Translations under genes and position numbers: made by a program
NCBI GenBank assembly: GCA_949316235.1
Contig: OX438751.1
Span: 15,996,801-16,060,800 of the forward strand
Length of the DNA: 64,000 nt
Reading direction: 5' to 3'
From: Oegoconia quadripuncta
Lineage: Eukaryota; Arthropoda; Insecta; Lepidoptera; Autostichidae
Notes under the pieces: generated by a model
What the model was told of the DNA's origin: nothing
What the model saw: only the letters and a program-made list of their open reading frames with translations
Database searches by the model: none
In this document: positions 45,670 to 54,898 of the stretch, piece after piece
How positions within the stretch are numbered: position 1 is the stretch's first letter
How the letters are laid out: every line of letters starts with the position of its first letter

Positions 45670-47928
45670 ACTTACTATGGTCAAACACAGCTGTCTGTGG
45701 AACTTGTTCAGCGGTTCGTCAGTAATAGGGATTTCCAGTATAGGGTTTTCGTTACTAGTGTGCGCTGTTTCAGTGCCTGAATTATCTATAGAGGGTGCTC
45801 CTTCAGAGGGGTTGGCGGCTAATGAGCTAATCTCCTCGTTATGAATTTCTACTCTGGACAAGGCGTCAGCGTTCGTGTTATTTTTGCCCTTTTTATACAC
45901 CACTGTAAAATCATACTCGCTTAATTTCAATTTCCACCGGGTTAATCGGGAATTTGGCTCTTTAAGACTCATAACCCACTGTAAAGGTTTGTGGTCTGTA
46001 AATATCTTAAATTTTCGACCAAACAGATACGGTCGGAAATATTTGGTGGCCCATACTATGGCAAGTAATTCTTTTTCTATAGTACTATAGTTTACCTCGC
46101 TCTCGTTCAAGGTACGAGACGCGTAGGAGACTGGCCTGTCCGATCCTATTGGGCCCTGAGATAATATGGCTCCGATGGCATAGTTAGAGGCGTCTGTGGT
46201 CAACACGAATTCCTTGTCAAAGTCCGGGTATTGTAAAATCGGATCATTAGTTAGGAGGGTTTTACATTTCTCGAAACTATTTACGTATTCGGAGTCCATT
46301 GTAATTTTCTTACCTTTTTTCAGGCAGTGTGTAAGGGGCTTAGTTATACGGGCAAAATCGGGAATGAATTTTCGGTAATAACCGAGAAGTCCTAAAAATT
46401 GTTTTATTTCCTTTGGAGTTTTTGGAATGGGATATTTTTCAATAGCTGAAATCTTGTCAGGGTTTGGTCGGACACCTTCTCTACTGATAACATGACCTAG
46501 GTAGGCGGTCTCTAGTTTCAAAAATTCAGATTTGTCCATTTGTATCTTAAAATTGGACTCCCTGAGTCTTTGCAGAACCTTCTCCAGATTAATTATGTGT
46601 TCCTGAAGGGATGTACTGAAAATTATTATGTCATCGAGATATACTAAGCAGATTTCGTTTTGCAACCCTCGCAATACATTATCCATTACCCTTTGGAAAG
46701 TAGACGGTGAATTTTTGAGGCCCATTGGCATTCTCAAAAATTCGAAATGGCCATGTTCTACGTTGAAGGCTGTTTTAGGTATGTCTTGAGGGTCCATTTC
46801 TACCTGATAAAATCCACTTGCCAGGTCCAGGGTTGTGAAATATTGGCATTTGCCTAACTTATCTAAGACGTCATTGATGTTGGGTATGGGGTACTTATCG
46901 TCTATTGTTTTTTCGTTCACTTTTCGAAAGTCAACGACAAGCCGCCATTTTTGCTTACCTGAAGCATCCACCTTTTTTGGGACTACCCAAATAGGCGAGC
47001 TCCATGCAGATTCGGAAGGTCTTATGATTCCCTGCTGTAACATTTTCCCTATCTGATCTCTGACCTCTTGACGATGTACAAATGGGTATCGGTAGCTTTT
47101 AGTATAGACAGGGATCTCATCGGTTGTTCTAATGTGATGTTTAATTTTGTTAGTGAATGTCAGGGGTTCATTCTCAATATAAAATACGTCAGAGTAAGAT
47201 GAACATAAAGCTATCAGATTAGCTTTTTCTTCTGCGTTTAAATGATCTGTACGTAGGCGTGATATTACATCTTGTATGCGCGACGGCGGTTGTTGAGTGC
47301 ATGTGCTCTCAATGTTAAATAGCTCCGCGTGCGCTGGATGATCTAAGGAGAATATAATGTCATTTTGACTTGGATTCTGAACCTCCAAAAAACCGCGATT
47401 GTTATCGACTGTCGTGAGGCACTCGTGAATCACGCAGTTGCAAATGACTTGCTCCGGAATATATACTTCACCATCGGAGGTATTAATTGGAATTTTTACG
47501 AATTTCGAACTCTGAGCTGGAATTATATCTTCGTATAGATTTACGTTCCTAGAATTGAACATTTGGATAGGGTTCACGGCTGATTGCGTAATCAAACTCT
47601 GCTCCTTGAGGTCAATTTTTGCCTCCCATTTAGTTAGTAAGTCAAGTCCAATAAGTCCATCAAAGTAGTTATGAAATTTATAGATAAAAAGTTTAATTTC
47701 CTCAGTGTCATTGAACTCGGAAAAACAGGGCAGCGTTATCGAGTAGTCTTCTCTACTTGTTGCATGTACATTTGTTACCTCGAATGGATCGTAAGTCAAT
47801 TTAAAATTGCCAAAATATTTTCTCACAGCTTCCGGGCTTATGAAAGATTGATTAGCTCCGGTATCGATTAATAGCTTTAATGGAGGGTTAGTAATCTGAA
47901 TAAAGGGTAGCTGGCGTTGGGTCTGCAA
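45631..47928 (-). CDS. Protease, reverse transcriptase and RNase H of gypsy-type pol
   Basis: 765 codons. Near the start is the aspartic protease motif LLIDTGANQSFI. The RT follows, with KWRLVVDFRKVNEKT, the LPMGL-like FLRMPMGLKNSPSTFQ and the catalytic YLDDIIIF. The RNase H begins around FVLTTDASNYAIGAILSQ and includes the catalytic acidic residues and the HKPLQW block. Reading is in the -1 frame relative to gag, consistent with ribosomal frameshifting at 47970-47976. The last dozen codons before the stop at 45631 are foreign, belonging to the DNA transposon inserted at 45669, which separates this part from integrase. No other break was seen. Confidence 0.92.
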   Translation of the reverse strand: MQTQRQLPFIQITNPPLKLLIDTGANQSFISPEAVRKYFGNFKLTYDPFEVTNVHATSREDYSITLPCFSEFNDTEEIKLFIYKFHNYFDGLIGLDLLTKWEAKIDLKEQSLITQSAVNPIQMFNSRNVNLYEDIIPAQSSKFVKIPINTSDGEVYIPEQVICNCVIHECLTTVDNNRGFLEVQNPSQNDIIFSLDHPAHAELFNIESTCTQQPPSRIQDVISRLRTDHLNAEEKANLIALCSSYSDVFYIENEPLTFTNKIKHHIRTTDEIPVYTKSYRYPFVHRQEVRDQIGKMLQQGIIRPSESAWSSPIWVVPKKVDASGKQKWRLVVDFRKVNEKTIDDKYPIPNINDVLDKLGKCQYFTTLDLASGFYQVEMDPQDIPKTAFNVEHGHFEFLRMPMGLKNSPSTFQRVMDNVLRGLQNEICLVYLDDIIIFSTSLQEHIINLEKVLQRLRESNFKIQMDKSEFLKLETAYLGHVISREGVRPNPDKISAIEKYPIPKTPKEIKQFLGLLGYYRKFIPDFARITKPLTHCLKKGKKITMDSEYVNSFEKCKTLLTNDPILQYPDFDKEFVLTTDASNYAIGAILSQGPIGSDRPVSYASRTLNESEVNYSTIEKELLAIVWATKYFRPYLFGRKFKIFTDHKPLQWVMSLKEPNSRLTRWKLKLSEYDFTVVYKKGKNNTNADALSRVEIHNEEISSLAANPSEGAPSIDNSGTETAHTSNENPILEIPITDEPLNKFHRQLCLTIVSRRLRARLSNRPF

Positions 47929-47936
47929 GTTAAGTT

Positions 47937-49289
47937 CTATTTTGGCTTTCTTGAGTTGGCAAGCTTCTGAAAATTTTGATTGTTACTGGCCGAGGGTTGA
48001 GGTTGTTCCTCAATTTCACTGGTGTATCCAGCATATGATATTTGCTGCTGTTCCTCGCGAGGGTCAGTCAGGATATTTTCGTCATGCCCATGAAAGTCAG
48101 TATAATCGTATGTCTCATATCCCTCGGGATAGTAACTGTATTCGGTCTCGTAATAATAGTCAGTATAGGGGTCGTCGTATGGGGAACATTCATTTAAATT
48201 CATTTCACGTGTCTTAAAGTAATTTGAGGGGGGTGGATTCCCTTGCCTACGCCAATCATGACCACCATAACCTGTAGGCGGCAACTGTCTAGGGGTATAA
48301 TGTTGTACTCCACTCATAGGCTTGGGAGCAAAGCTCGGAGGCTGACTCCTGGGTTGAAGTCTGAAGACGTTACTCTGCGGGTTATAGTTTGGTGGTTTAG
48401 CACCAAACATTTGCTGAGTGCGAGTAGGCATGCGCAACGGGGGTTGATTCTGTATCGGATTAAATCTGAAATTCTGCTGTGGTTGTGGCATGAACCTAAG
48501 CGGTTGTATCGGTGGTGCTGGTCGCTGCATAGCTGGAGCTGGCCAATGCGGCAAAGGTGTTTGGAAATGCAAGGGTTTCGGTGGTAGCATAGGAGTTGCA
48601 GTTGGGATCTTAGGGATCGATTGTGTTTTAGGCACTGAATCATTACGTTGCTGAAGGTACATAATATTCAGTTCCTCCTGAACATATTTTAATGCCTCCT
48701 CTATACTACTAGGTCTCATGCATCTTATTCGGGAACCGAGGGGCTCCTGGAGGCCTCTAACGAAAGCTTGTTTGGTCAATTTTTTATATAAGTCACGTTT
48801 AGATTCAATAGTCGTAGCTATATTCTCATGTAAACTGATGTAAGTCATAATAGTACTAAATAGTGTCTGGCAGTGGTCATAAAATTCCTGCGGGGTTCGT
48901 TGCCCTTGTGTGGCCAAAGAGAGGTCATTATAGAGGGCTGTTTCGTCCCTCTGGTCAGCGAAATTATTTACAAGGGCATCTCGAATTCCTAGCCAATTAT
49001 CTGGAATACCGTTTGAGTTTATAATGCTGGCGGCGGGACCAGTGATTTTATTTAAGATCCCGTTTAACAGGCATTGATTCGGTAATTCACTACCTGGTTC
49101 GACGCTGAGATAACATAATACTATTTGGTCACAAATTTTAATAAACCGCGTAAGCACATTCGGGTTACCATCAAATTCAGGGACAGGGCGTAGCGCCTTG
49201 AAGATAGTATCCGGATCGAACGGCATTTCAGCGTTGTGAAATAACGAATTTAAATTAATATCTATTTCTCTACTATAATCTACTTGCAA
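47937..49289 (-). CDS. Gag protein of the gypsy-type element
   Basis: 450 codons. The N-terminal two thirds is a retrotransposon capsid-like region (RPVPEFDGNPNVLTRFIKIC, then FADQRDETALYNDLSLATQG and RTPQEFYDHCQTLF). It is followed by a Pro/Gln-rich linker (about residues 235-350) and an acidic, Tyr-rich tail. No CCHC zinc knuckle is visible; errantivirus Gags often lack it. It ends KLANSRKPK just before the pol start, with the two frames overlapping. Confidence 0.85.
   Translation of the reverse strand: MQVDYSREIDINLNSLFHNAEMPFDPDTIFKALRPVPEFDGNPNVLTRFIKICDQIVLCYLSVEPGSELPNQCLLNGILNKITGPAASIINSNGIPDNWLGIRDALVNNFADQRDETALYNDLSLATQGQRTPQEFYDHCQTLFSTIMTYISLHENIATTIESKRDLYKKLTKQAFVRGLQEPLGSRIRCMRPSSIEEALKYVQEELNIMYLQQRNDSVPKTQSIPKIPTATPMLPPKPLHFQTPLPHWPAPAMQRPAPPIQPLRFMPQPQQNFRFNPIQNQPPLRMPTRTQQMFGAKPPNYNPQSNVFRLQPRSQPPSFAPKPMSGVQHYTPRQLPPTGYGGHDWRRQGNPPPSNYFKTREMNLNECSPYDDPYTDYYYETEYSYYPEGYETYDYTDFHGHDENILTDPREEQQQISYAGYTSEIEEQPQPSASNNQNFQKLANSRKPK
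47970..47976 (-). promoter_or_regulatory. Candidate -1 ribosomal frameshift site
   Basis: On the minus strand A-AAT-TTT lies in the gag frame 34-40 bases before the gag stop, fitting the X-XXY-YYZ slippery pattern. Pol is in the -1 frame and is open across this point. No downstream stem-loop or pseudoknot was worked out. Confidence 0.55.
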
Positions 49290-49580
49290 TTGCCGGCGAG
49301 ACTGCCTCGATGCAGGCTCGCGGGTACCCTTATTACGGGGATGAAAAATTTTGGAAAGGATTAGGAACTAATAGCAAGCGACACAGGAAAGATTCAGTGT
49401 ACTCACAATTTCATTTCTGGATTTCCTGCGTATCGATGTCTGGATACTCGTCCTGTTGGCGGCAGCTCTACGTAGATTCTGGATACTCGGAACTGGAGCT
49501 TGGAAGCTCCACGGGCGGTGAGGCGTGAACGCGGGATTTTCCGGAAATCTTGACACGACTCGCAACACGGCCTGCGAGTA

Positions 49581-49597
49581 TCCTACCGACTGCGCCA
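49581..49597 (-). promoter_or_regulatory. Primer binding site of the gypsy-type element
   Basis: On the minus strand TGGCGCAGTCGGTAGGA, overlapping the last base of the 5' LTR. It is complementary to the 3' end of serine tRNA as used by 297/17.6-type elements (family knowledge). Confidence 0.7.
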
Positions 49598-49869
49598 ATT
49601 ACGAAGGCTGCGGCCGTAGGATTCAAAAAAAACCAAAAATTTAAGTATAAATTTAATAAAAAATCAAGTACAAAATTAATACTAATTAAATTATGCTATG
49701 ACGCCGTTCGAGGTTGGAACAAGAGTGCGCGTCGTACGATGCGGCGGTGCCTCGCTGGAACCGCGTGGTGTCCGCTGGTCACGTTGTGCTGGCGCAGCGC
49801 CTCGTGCCGGGTGCGTTGTAACTGGGTCGATGCTACTATGCAGTTTACGTTTATGTGCAATATGTAATT
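49597..49869 (-). repeat. Gypsy-type 5' LTR
   Basis: 273 bp, followed outward by AGTG (49870-49873). In the minus-strand sense this is the upstream LTR and should carry the element promoter. Confidence 0.9.
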
Positions 49870-49873
49870 AGTG

Positions 49874-51699
49874 CAATACAACTTTGTTGTTGTTATCTAC
49901 AACTTTTAAAGTGATTTACAAGAATTTTGCTTCGCTTTTGACAACAATTGCCGAAGTAGGTACCTTGGTAAGTTACCGCATCAATTTATTCGTAAAAACT
50001 TGTATTATTCCATCAATAAGACACGTAAACAAAGTCCTATCACTAAAGTAATACGACTTATAACATGTGAAAGCAAAAATAAATAGGGAATAAAATAAAT
50101 TTGTCATCACATGACAAAAACTTTTCTTGTAATTTATAAGTTACAGAAACTGAACTAATTCATGGTTAATCATGATATAAATGAGTATGAACATGAATAG
50201 ACGCCTATCAAATGAAATAGAACTAGTTTTTCAGTGATTTGTATAAATTTGAGACTGAGTATGTATTGTGAGTGCACACGAATTTGAAAACACAAAGTAT
50301 AAAACCTGATTGAAACGATAGTCTACCCTGGCATAAGCGGGAGACGAGAGATAGTTGTACAATGTAACTCCTACTAATTTGTGACTTACTCAACGTGAAC
50401 CAACTATTATTCACTTGATAAGTATTCAGTCATTCCTTCTATTCTATAGAAAGCAAACCTAGGCCTGGTATGGTACAATGAAACTACTAATGTGTGACTT
50501 ACTCAACGTGAACCAACTATTATTCACTTGATAAGTATTCAGTGATTTCCTACTATAGAAATCATACGTAGGCATGGTATGGCTAGTAGCGAAATAGAGA
50601 AACGAATTTACCTATCAACGTGAACCAACTATTATTCACTTGATAAGTATTCAGTGATTTCCTACTATAGAAAGCATACCTAGGCATGGTATGGCTAGTA
50701 GCGAAATAGAGAAACGAATTTACCTATCTGCCAGTCTGTTTAAATTCTGAAACATAATTTTGTAAATCTAACAGATGACTTAAGCTTATCAAATCACTTT
50801 CAAACAGGGAAATAAGAAAAGGCTGTATAGTGTATCTTCAGAATAGCAGTCGAAACCTATTGCTAGAAGTTGTACTTACATGTTACAAAAGAACTTGCCT
50901 TTATCTTGCAAATTGTTACAAATTTTAAGATCGAAATCGAAAGAAGAGCGAAATCTTCAGTGTTACTAAGCCATAGCTTGGTTATAATGATTGAGTTAAC
51001 AATACTATAAGCATATCTAACAAATACCTGAGCTACTACCATATGTGTATGTCGTTATAATATGGTGTAAAGTTTTCTATGATTACTCCTTAAAGATAAA
51101 AATAAATAAAATAGTAAAGTAAATTATCTTAGCATACCTATTAAATAAACAAATAAATAAAGGATAATTTAATTGTTTGTTACATAGAATCTAACAATAT
51201 CTACAAATATGTATATAGCAACAGAGAAATACAGTATATAGATACCACTGTATTGTGTTAAATACTGAATTTTTGGAAATATAATTTTACCAGTTATTCA
51301 TTTAAAAGCGAATGATTAGGTATAACATTCTAACTAAAATAATTTATTCTTCTTTGAGTTTTATAAATGATAACTACTTGGTGAATAACATGCACTGAAT
51401 ATACAGTGTGTAATTTCATAATCTGAATATACAGAGTGTCATTGCATAATACCCATAGAAAGGTGTAATTTTATAATTTGAATATACAAATATTACAGAT
51501 AGTGATTTCATAAACTTGTTATACAGGCTGAATTTTCATAAAATTTAAACCGGTTGAATTTTCATAAACTGAATATACTGGTGTAGTTTCATGCACATAA
51601 ATACAATGCATAATTTTTATATAAAATATATTTCAGTTGAGTAGCAAAACTCTCAGAATTAAAAGACTATTTGCTATCATTTATTTCAGAAAAAATAAA
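49874..51699 (+). other. BEL/Pao leader, right piece
   Basis: Long untranslated region before the BEL gag start. Holds three tandem units at 50391-50728, and at 51380-51600 a degenerate array of the phrase TGAATATACAG...GTAATTTCATAA. No coding frame is convincing. Confidence 0.5.
50391..50728 (+). repeat. Tandem repeat, three units of about 112 bp
   Basis: CAACGTGAACCAACTATTAT starts units at 50391, 50504 and 50616. Each continues TTCACTTGATAAGTATTCAG and a CTAGGC-TGGTATGG box. Units 2 and 3 are nearly identical; unit 1 differs in its second half. Leader tandem repeats are common in LTR retrotransposons. Confidence 0.85.
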
Positions 51700-52740
51700 A
51701 TGGAAGAGATAATGATAAACCGACTCAAGTTAATTGTAAAACAAATACAAGATTTTGTACCTATTGCTCTCAGTTATTGCAGTGAAATAGTTAATTTATC
51801 TAGCGCAGAGGTTATTTACAAAAAACTTGAAACGGCAATCAACCGTTTTACAACTGAATTACATAATTATTTTAAACTCAGCTTAGAATCTTCTGCTGAT
51901 GACATATCTTCATTCAGTGAAATACAGCTGAAGGGTGAAGAGGTGCTTTCAGAATTAGCTGTCAAAATTAAAGCAGTAAAAGAAGCTAAGGTTGTCACAC
52001 AAACGGAGAGAAAATATGTATTAATGGGAAAACTACCCAAATTGAACTTACCTGAATTTGATGGAGACATCCTAGAGTGGCATCAATTCTGGGACCAATT
52101 CGAATCTAATATTGGTAGCAGAAACTTAGCCGACGTAGATAAACTCCTGTACCTTAAATCGTCACTTCGAGGAGACGCTAAGATGACTATCGAAGGATTA
52201 GAAACAACAAACAAGAATTATGATATTGCTGTTTCCACATTAAAAAACAGGTACGGAAAAGAAAGGCACATCATTGATGCACATTACGCAGCATTATACC
52301 GCGTAAAGGCTCCAACAGGCAATAATATAACAGAGGTTAGAGGAACCCTTAATGAAATAGAAAGACACCTACGAGTCTTAAAATCATTAGGTGAAAACAT
52401 AAATCATAATCATCTCCGATTCTTGATAATGGAGAAGATGCCGTCTGATATAGTGTATGAATTGAAACTGAAAGTAGACACTGAATCTATAGAAGAGATT
52501 TGTCGACAGCTTGAAATAATTATAACGGCAAGAGAAGATGCAAACAGAATTACTACAGATAACCAGAAAAGAGAATATACTACTCAGACATTACATATGA
52601 ATGCAAATAACAGAAAGAAACCTAGGAAGATGCTACATAATTATAGACAAGATAGAAAAGGAGGACTAATACTGAATGCTGCTGAAGGAAAAGGAGGAGT
52701 GAAAGAGGAGGAAAATAAGAAGAGAGAGAGATGGATATAA
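51700..52740 (+). CDS. BEL/Pao Gag (DUF1759-type)
   Basis: 346 codons from the ATG at 51700 (MEEIMINRLKLIVKQIQDFV). The middle carries LPKLNLPEFDGDILEWHQFW, SSLRGDAKMTIEGLETTN and LRFLIMEKMPSDI, the conserved capsid region of BEL/Pao polyproteins. The TAA at 52740 interrupts what should be a longer polyprotein, because zinc-knuckle coding follows in shifted frames. Confidence 0.85.
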   Translation: MEEIMINRLKLIVKQIQDFVPIALSYCSEIVNLSSAEVIYKKLETAINRFTTELHNYFKLSLESSADDISSFSEIQLKGEEVLSELAVKIKAVKEAKVVTQTERKYVLMGKLPKLNLPEFDGDILEWHQFWDQFESNIGSRNLADVDKLLYLKSSLRGDAKMTIEGLETTNKNYDIAVSTLKNRYGKERHIIDAHYAALYRVKAPTGNNITEVRGTLNEIERHLRVLKSLGENINHNHLRFLIMEKMPSDIVYELKLKVDTESIEEICRQLEIIITAREDANRITTDNQKREYTTQTLHMNANNRKKPRKMLHNYRQDRKGGLILNAAEGKGGVKEEENKKRERWI

Positions 52741-54031
52741 AAAACAATTAAAAAGAAAACCAGAGGAACAATACGAAAGGAAAGAAATTCCAGAGAGAAA
52801 GAGAAGAACACTTCAATGTATATTCTGCCAAGAAGCACACTTTAATGACCAATGTAAAAAATTTAAAACTCGGAGCGGAGAGATCAACTTAAAGAACGAT
52901 GTCATGGTTGTTTCAGTAAAGGCCATAGTATGGGAGCATGCAAGAAAGGATTTTATTGCGTACATTGTAGCAAGAAGGACATACACAATAGAGCACTATG
53001 TCCGGAAAGTTTGTACGAGTAAAATTGAGCACACTAAGTACACTTCACTCGAATGCTATGGGCTCGGCTGTTCTTCAAACAGCCATAGTAAAGGCTCGAC
53101 GTGATGATGATCACTGTATAAATAAACAATGCCATGTCCTATTAGATTCCGGGAGCCAACATACTTATGTTACTCAAACAGTTGCCAAGATTCCAAGACT
53201 TGGCCTACAAGTCGTAGGAGCGAACTTTCTCTTTTAAGTGGGGAGGATCTCTCGAATGAAGAAGAAGTACTTCTAGAATGTGAATTCGTGGAGAGCCCTG
53301 TCAGACGGGATATGTCAGATGAACAAGATGCTTCAATGGAAGTTCCTAAATCTTCGCATGAATCGCTATCGCATATAGAAGAGATTAAAAGAGTGCAAAC
53401 AGAGTTCTTTCCTGAAGAAACACAAGGCAACGAAACGAATCTGAAAAGGAATCTTGGACTTTTCATTGATGTGGATGGCTTTCTTCGCTGTAAAGGAAGA
53501 CTAAAATATGCTGATTGGTCTTATGATAAAAGATACCCGAAATTATTCCAAAAAATTGTGACTTCACTACTGAACTGATTTTGACAACCCACGATAAAAA
53601 ATATCATGTTGGTGTAAACCATACCTTAAGCCTAATAAGAAGTTCATATTAGATCCCTCAAGGGAAAAGTCGAGTCCAGAAAGTTTTAAGAAGATGTACA
53701 AACTGTATCAAACATAGAGGAGGGTCATTTAAGTTACCTTCACCACCTGTACTTCCAAAGGAAATCTAGAGGATTACCAGCAATTATAATCTCAGATAAT
53801 GCATTACATTTTAAATTAACTGCAGAAGTACTATCTAACAATTACTGCATTATCAATAAAAATAAATGGAAATTTATTACGCAGTTAGCTCCATGGCATG
53901 GAGGTTTCTACGAGCGCCTTGTTGGGCTCGTTAAGCATTGTCTCACGAGGACTCGTACCAAAACTTTATTAAAGGAAAACCAACTTATCACTGTAATAAA
54001 AGAAATCGAAGCGGTAGTAAACACACGACCG
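52741..54031 (+). pseudogene. BEL/Pao pol remnant with RT deleted
   Basis: Pieces in several frames. CCHC knuckles lie at 52815-53012 (CIFCQEAHFNDQC, then in another frame RCHGCFSKGHSMGACKKGFY and CVHCSKKDIHNRALC). An aspartic protease start HVLLDSGSQHTYVTQ lies at about 53130. Coding then jumps at about 53215 directly to the region before integrase (FIDVDGFLRCKGRLKYADWS). Reverse transcriptase and most or all of RNase H are missing. The integrase zinc-binding part (TTHDKKYHVGVNH, CTNCIKHRGG) is followed by a second jump at about 53765 to GLPAIIISDNALHFK, skipping the first catalytic Asp. Several stops and frameshifts are present. Confidence 0.8.
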
Positions 54032-54880
54032 TTGACGAGCGTTGGATCTGATCTAGAAGATGTTTTAAGACCTTCAGATTTTCTTGCTCTAGGTAAATGC
54101 ATAGTAACTACTTCATCAGTTAAAGGATCTTGTCAAGAAGGGACAGTAACCAAACAAAACCTAGTAGAAGGCTGGAAACGTGGTCAAAATATGCTTAATG
54201 AATTTAAACGAATGTTCATCGATCAATACCTACCTAGCTTGAGGGAAAGGTATCAGAATTCGCACAAAGAACCGAGAATAATAAAATCATCGATACCTAA
54301 ACTGGGAGATATAGTTCAAATAAAAGGTGATACTCAAAAGCGTGAGAACTGGAAAGTTGGGAAAATCATATCTCTACTTAAAGGAATAGATGGAAACTGT
54401 AGAGTAGCACGAGTAAAGGTTGGTGATACTGAATTTACTCGTTCCATCAGTCATCTCTACCCTCTGGAAGTGGAGGATGATGTACCTGAAAAGGAAAAGT
54501 CAGTTAATAAAAATGACAGACAAATAATAACTCCAATGTCTTTGTACTCACCTTTACCAGATGAAACTGAATGTTTATCTCATATCAAAAGGGCTTACAT
54601 GCCTGCACAAAATACTCCGATAGGTTGTGACGAACCTGAAATAGCATCTGAAAGCACAACTACAGAACTTAAAAGTAATCGAAAACCTCAGAGATTAGAA
54701 ATGATAGAAGACTGCGAAGATCCTCTGATAGAGATGTTAGAAGATGTTGAAAGCAAAACTGAGAGCACTGATAGAAATGAGAAAGAATATAATCCTGATG
54801 TAAGAGAATTAAGACACGCGTCGGTCAATGCTCGACAGAAGATACGAGAGTGGACGCGAGACTTAATGAACTTATTGTAG
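54032..54880 (+). CDS. BEL/Pao integrase C-terminus with DUF5641-like domain
   Basis: Open frame of about 282 codons. The frame upstream reads QLAPWHGGFYERLVGLVKHC with the third catalytic residue (Glu) and NTRPLTSVGSDLEDVLRPSD. This piece then carries LGDIVQIKGDTQKRENWKVG and RVARVKVGDTEFTRSISHLY, the DUF5641-like C-terminal domain of BEL/Pao integrases. It ends in an acidic tail (EDPLIEMLEDVE) at 54880, 18 bases before the 3' LTR. It cannot act without the deleted parts. Confidence 0.75.
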   Translation: MTSVGSDLEDVLRPSDFLALGKCIVTTSSVKGSCQEGTVTKQNLVEGWKRGQNMLNEFKRMFIDQYLPSLRERYQNSHKEPRIIKSSIPKLGDIVQIKGDTQKRENWKVGKIISLLKGIDGNCRVARVKVGDTEFTRSISHLYPLEVEDDVPEKEKSVNKNDRQIITPMSLYSPLPDETECLSHIKRAYMPAQNTPIGCDEPEIASESTTTELKSNRKPQRLEMIEDCEDPLIEMLEDVESKTESTDRNEKEYNPDVRELRHASVNARQKIREWTRDLMNLL

Positions 54881-54898
54881 TTCCGTCGTCGTCGGGAG

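Larger units (their letters stand above)
40664..49869 (-). mobile_element. Gypsy-type (errantivirus-like) LTR retrotransposon with env
   Basis: 9.2 kb on the minus strand inside the BEL/Pao leader. LTRs of 273 bp at 49597-49869 (5') and 40664-40936 (3') end in AATTAC/GTAATT and differ at a single visible base. AGTG is duplicated on both sides (40660-40663, 49870-49873). Order in the coding direction is gag, protease-RT-RNase H, integrase, env. A serine-tRNA-type primer binding site lies at 49581-49597, and a purine stretch GGATGGAGG precedes the 3' LTR. The pol gene is split by a 1.73 kb DNA transposon at 43940-45669, so this copy is not functional as it stands. Near-identical LTRs imply a very recent insertion. 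Confidence 0.92.

Noticed and set aside
48314..48643. 109-codon minus frame inside gag
   Set aside because: Alternate-frame shadow of the Pro/Gln-rich gag region.
50391..50728. CRISPR-like array
   Set aside because: Three long contiguous tandem units without spacers, in an animal genome; ordinary retrotransposon leader repeat.
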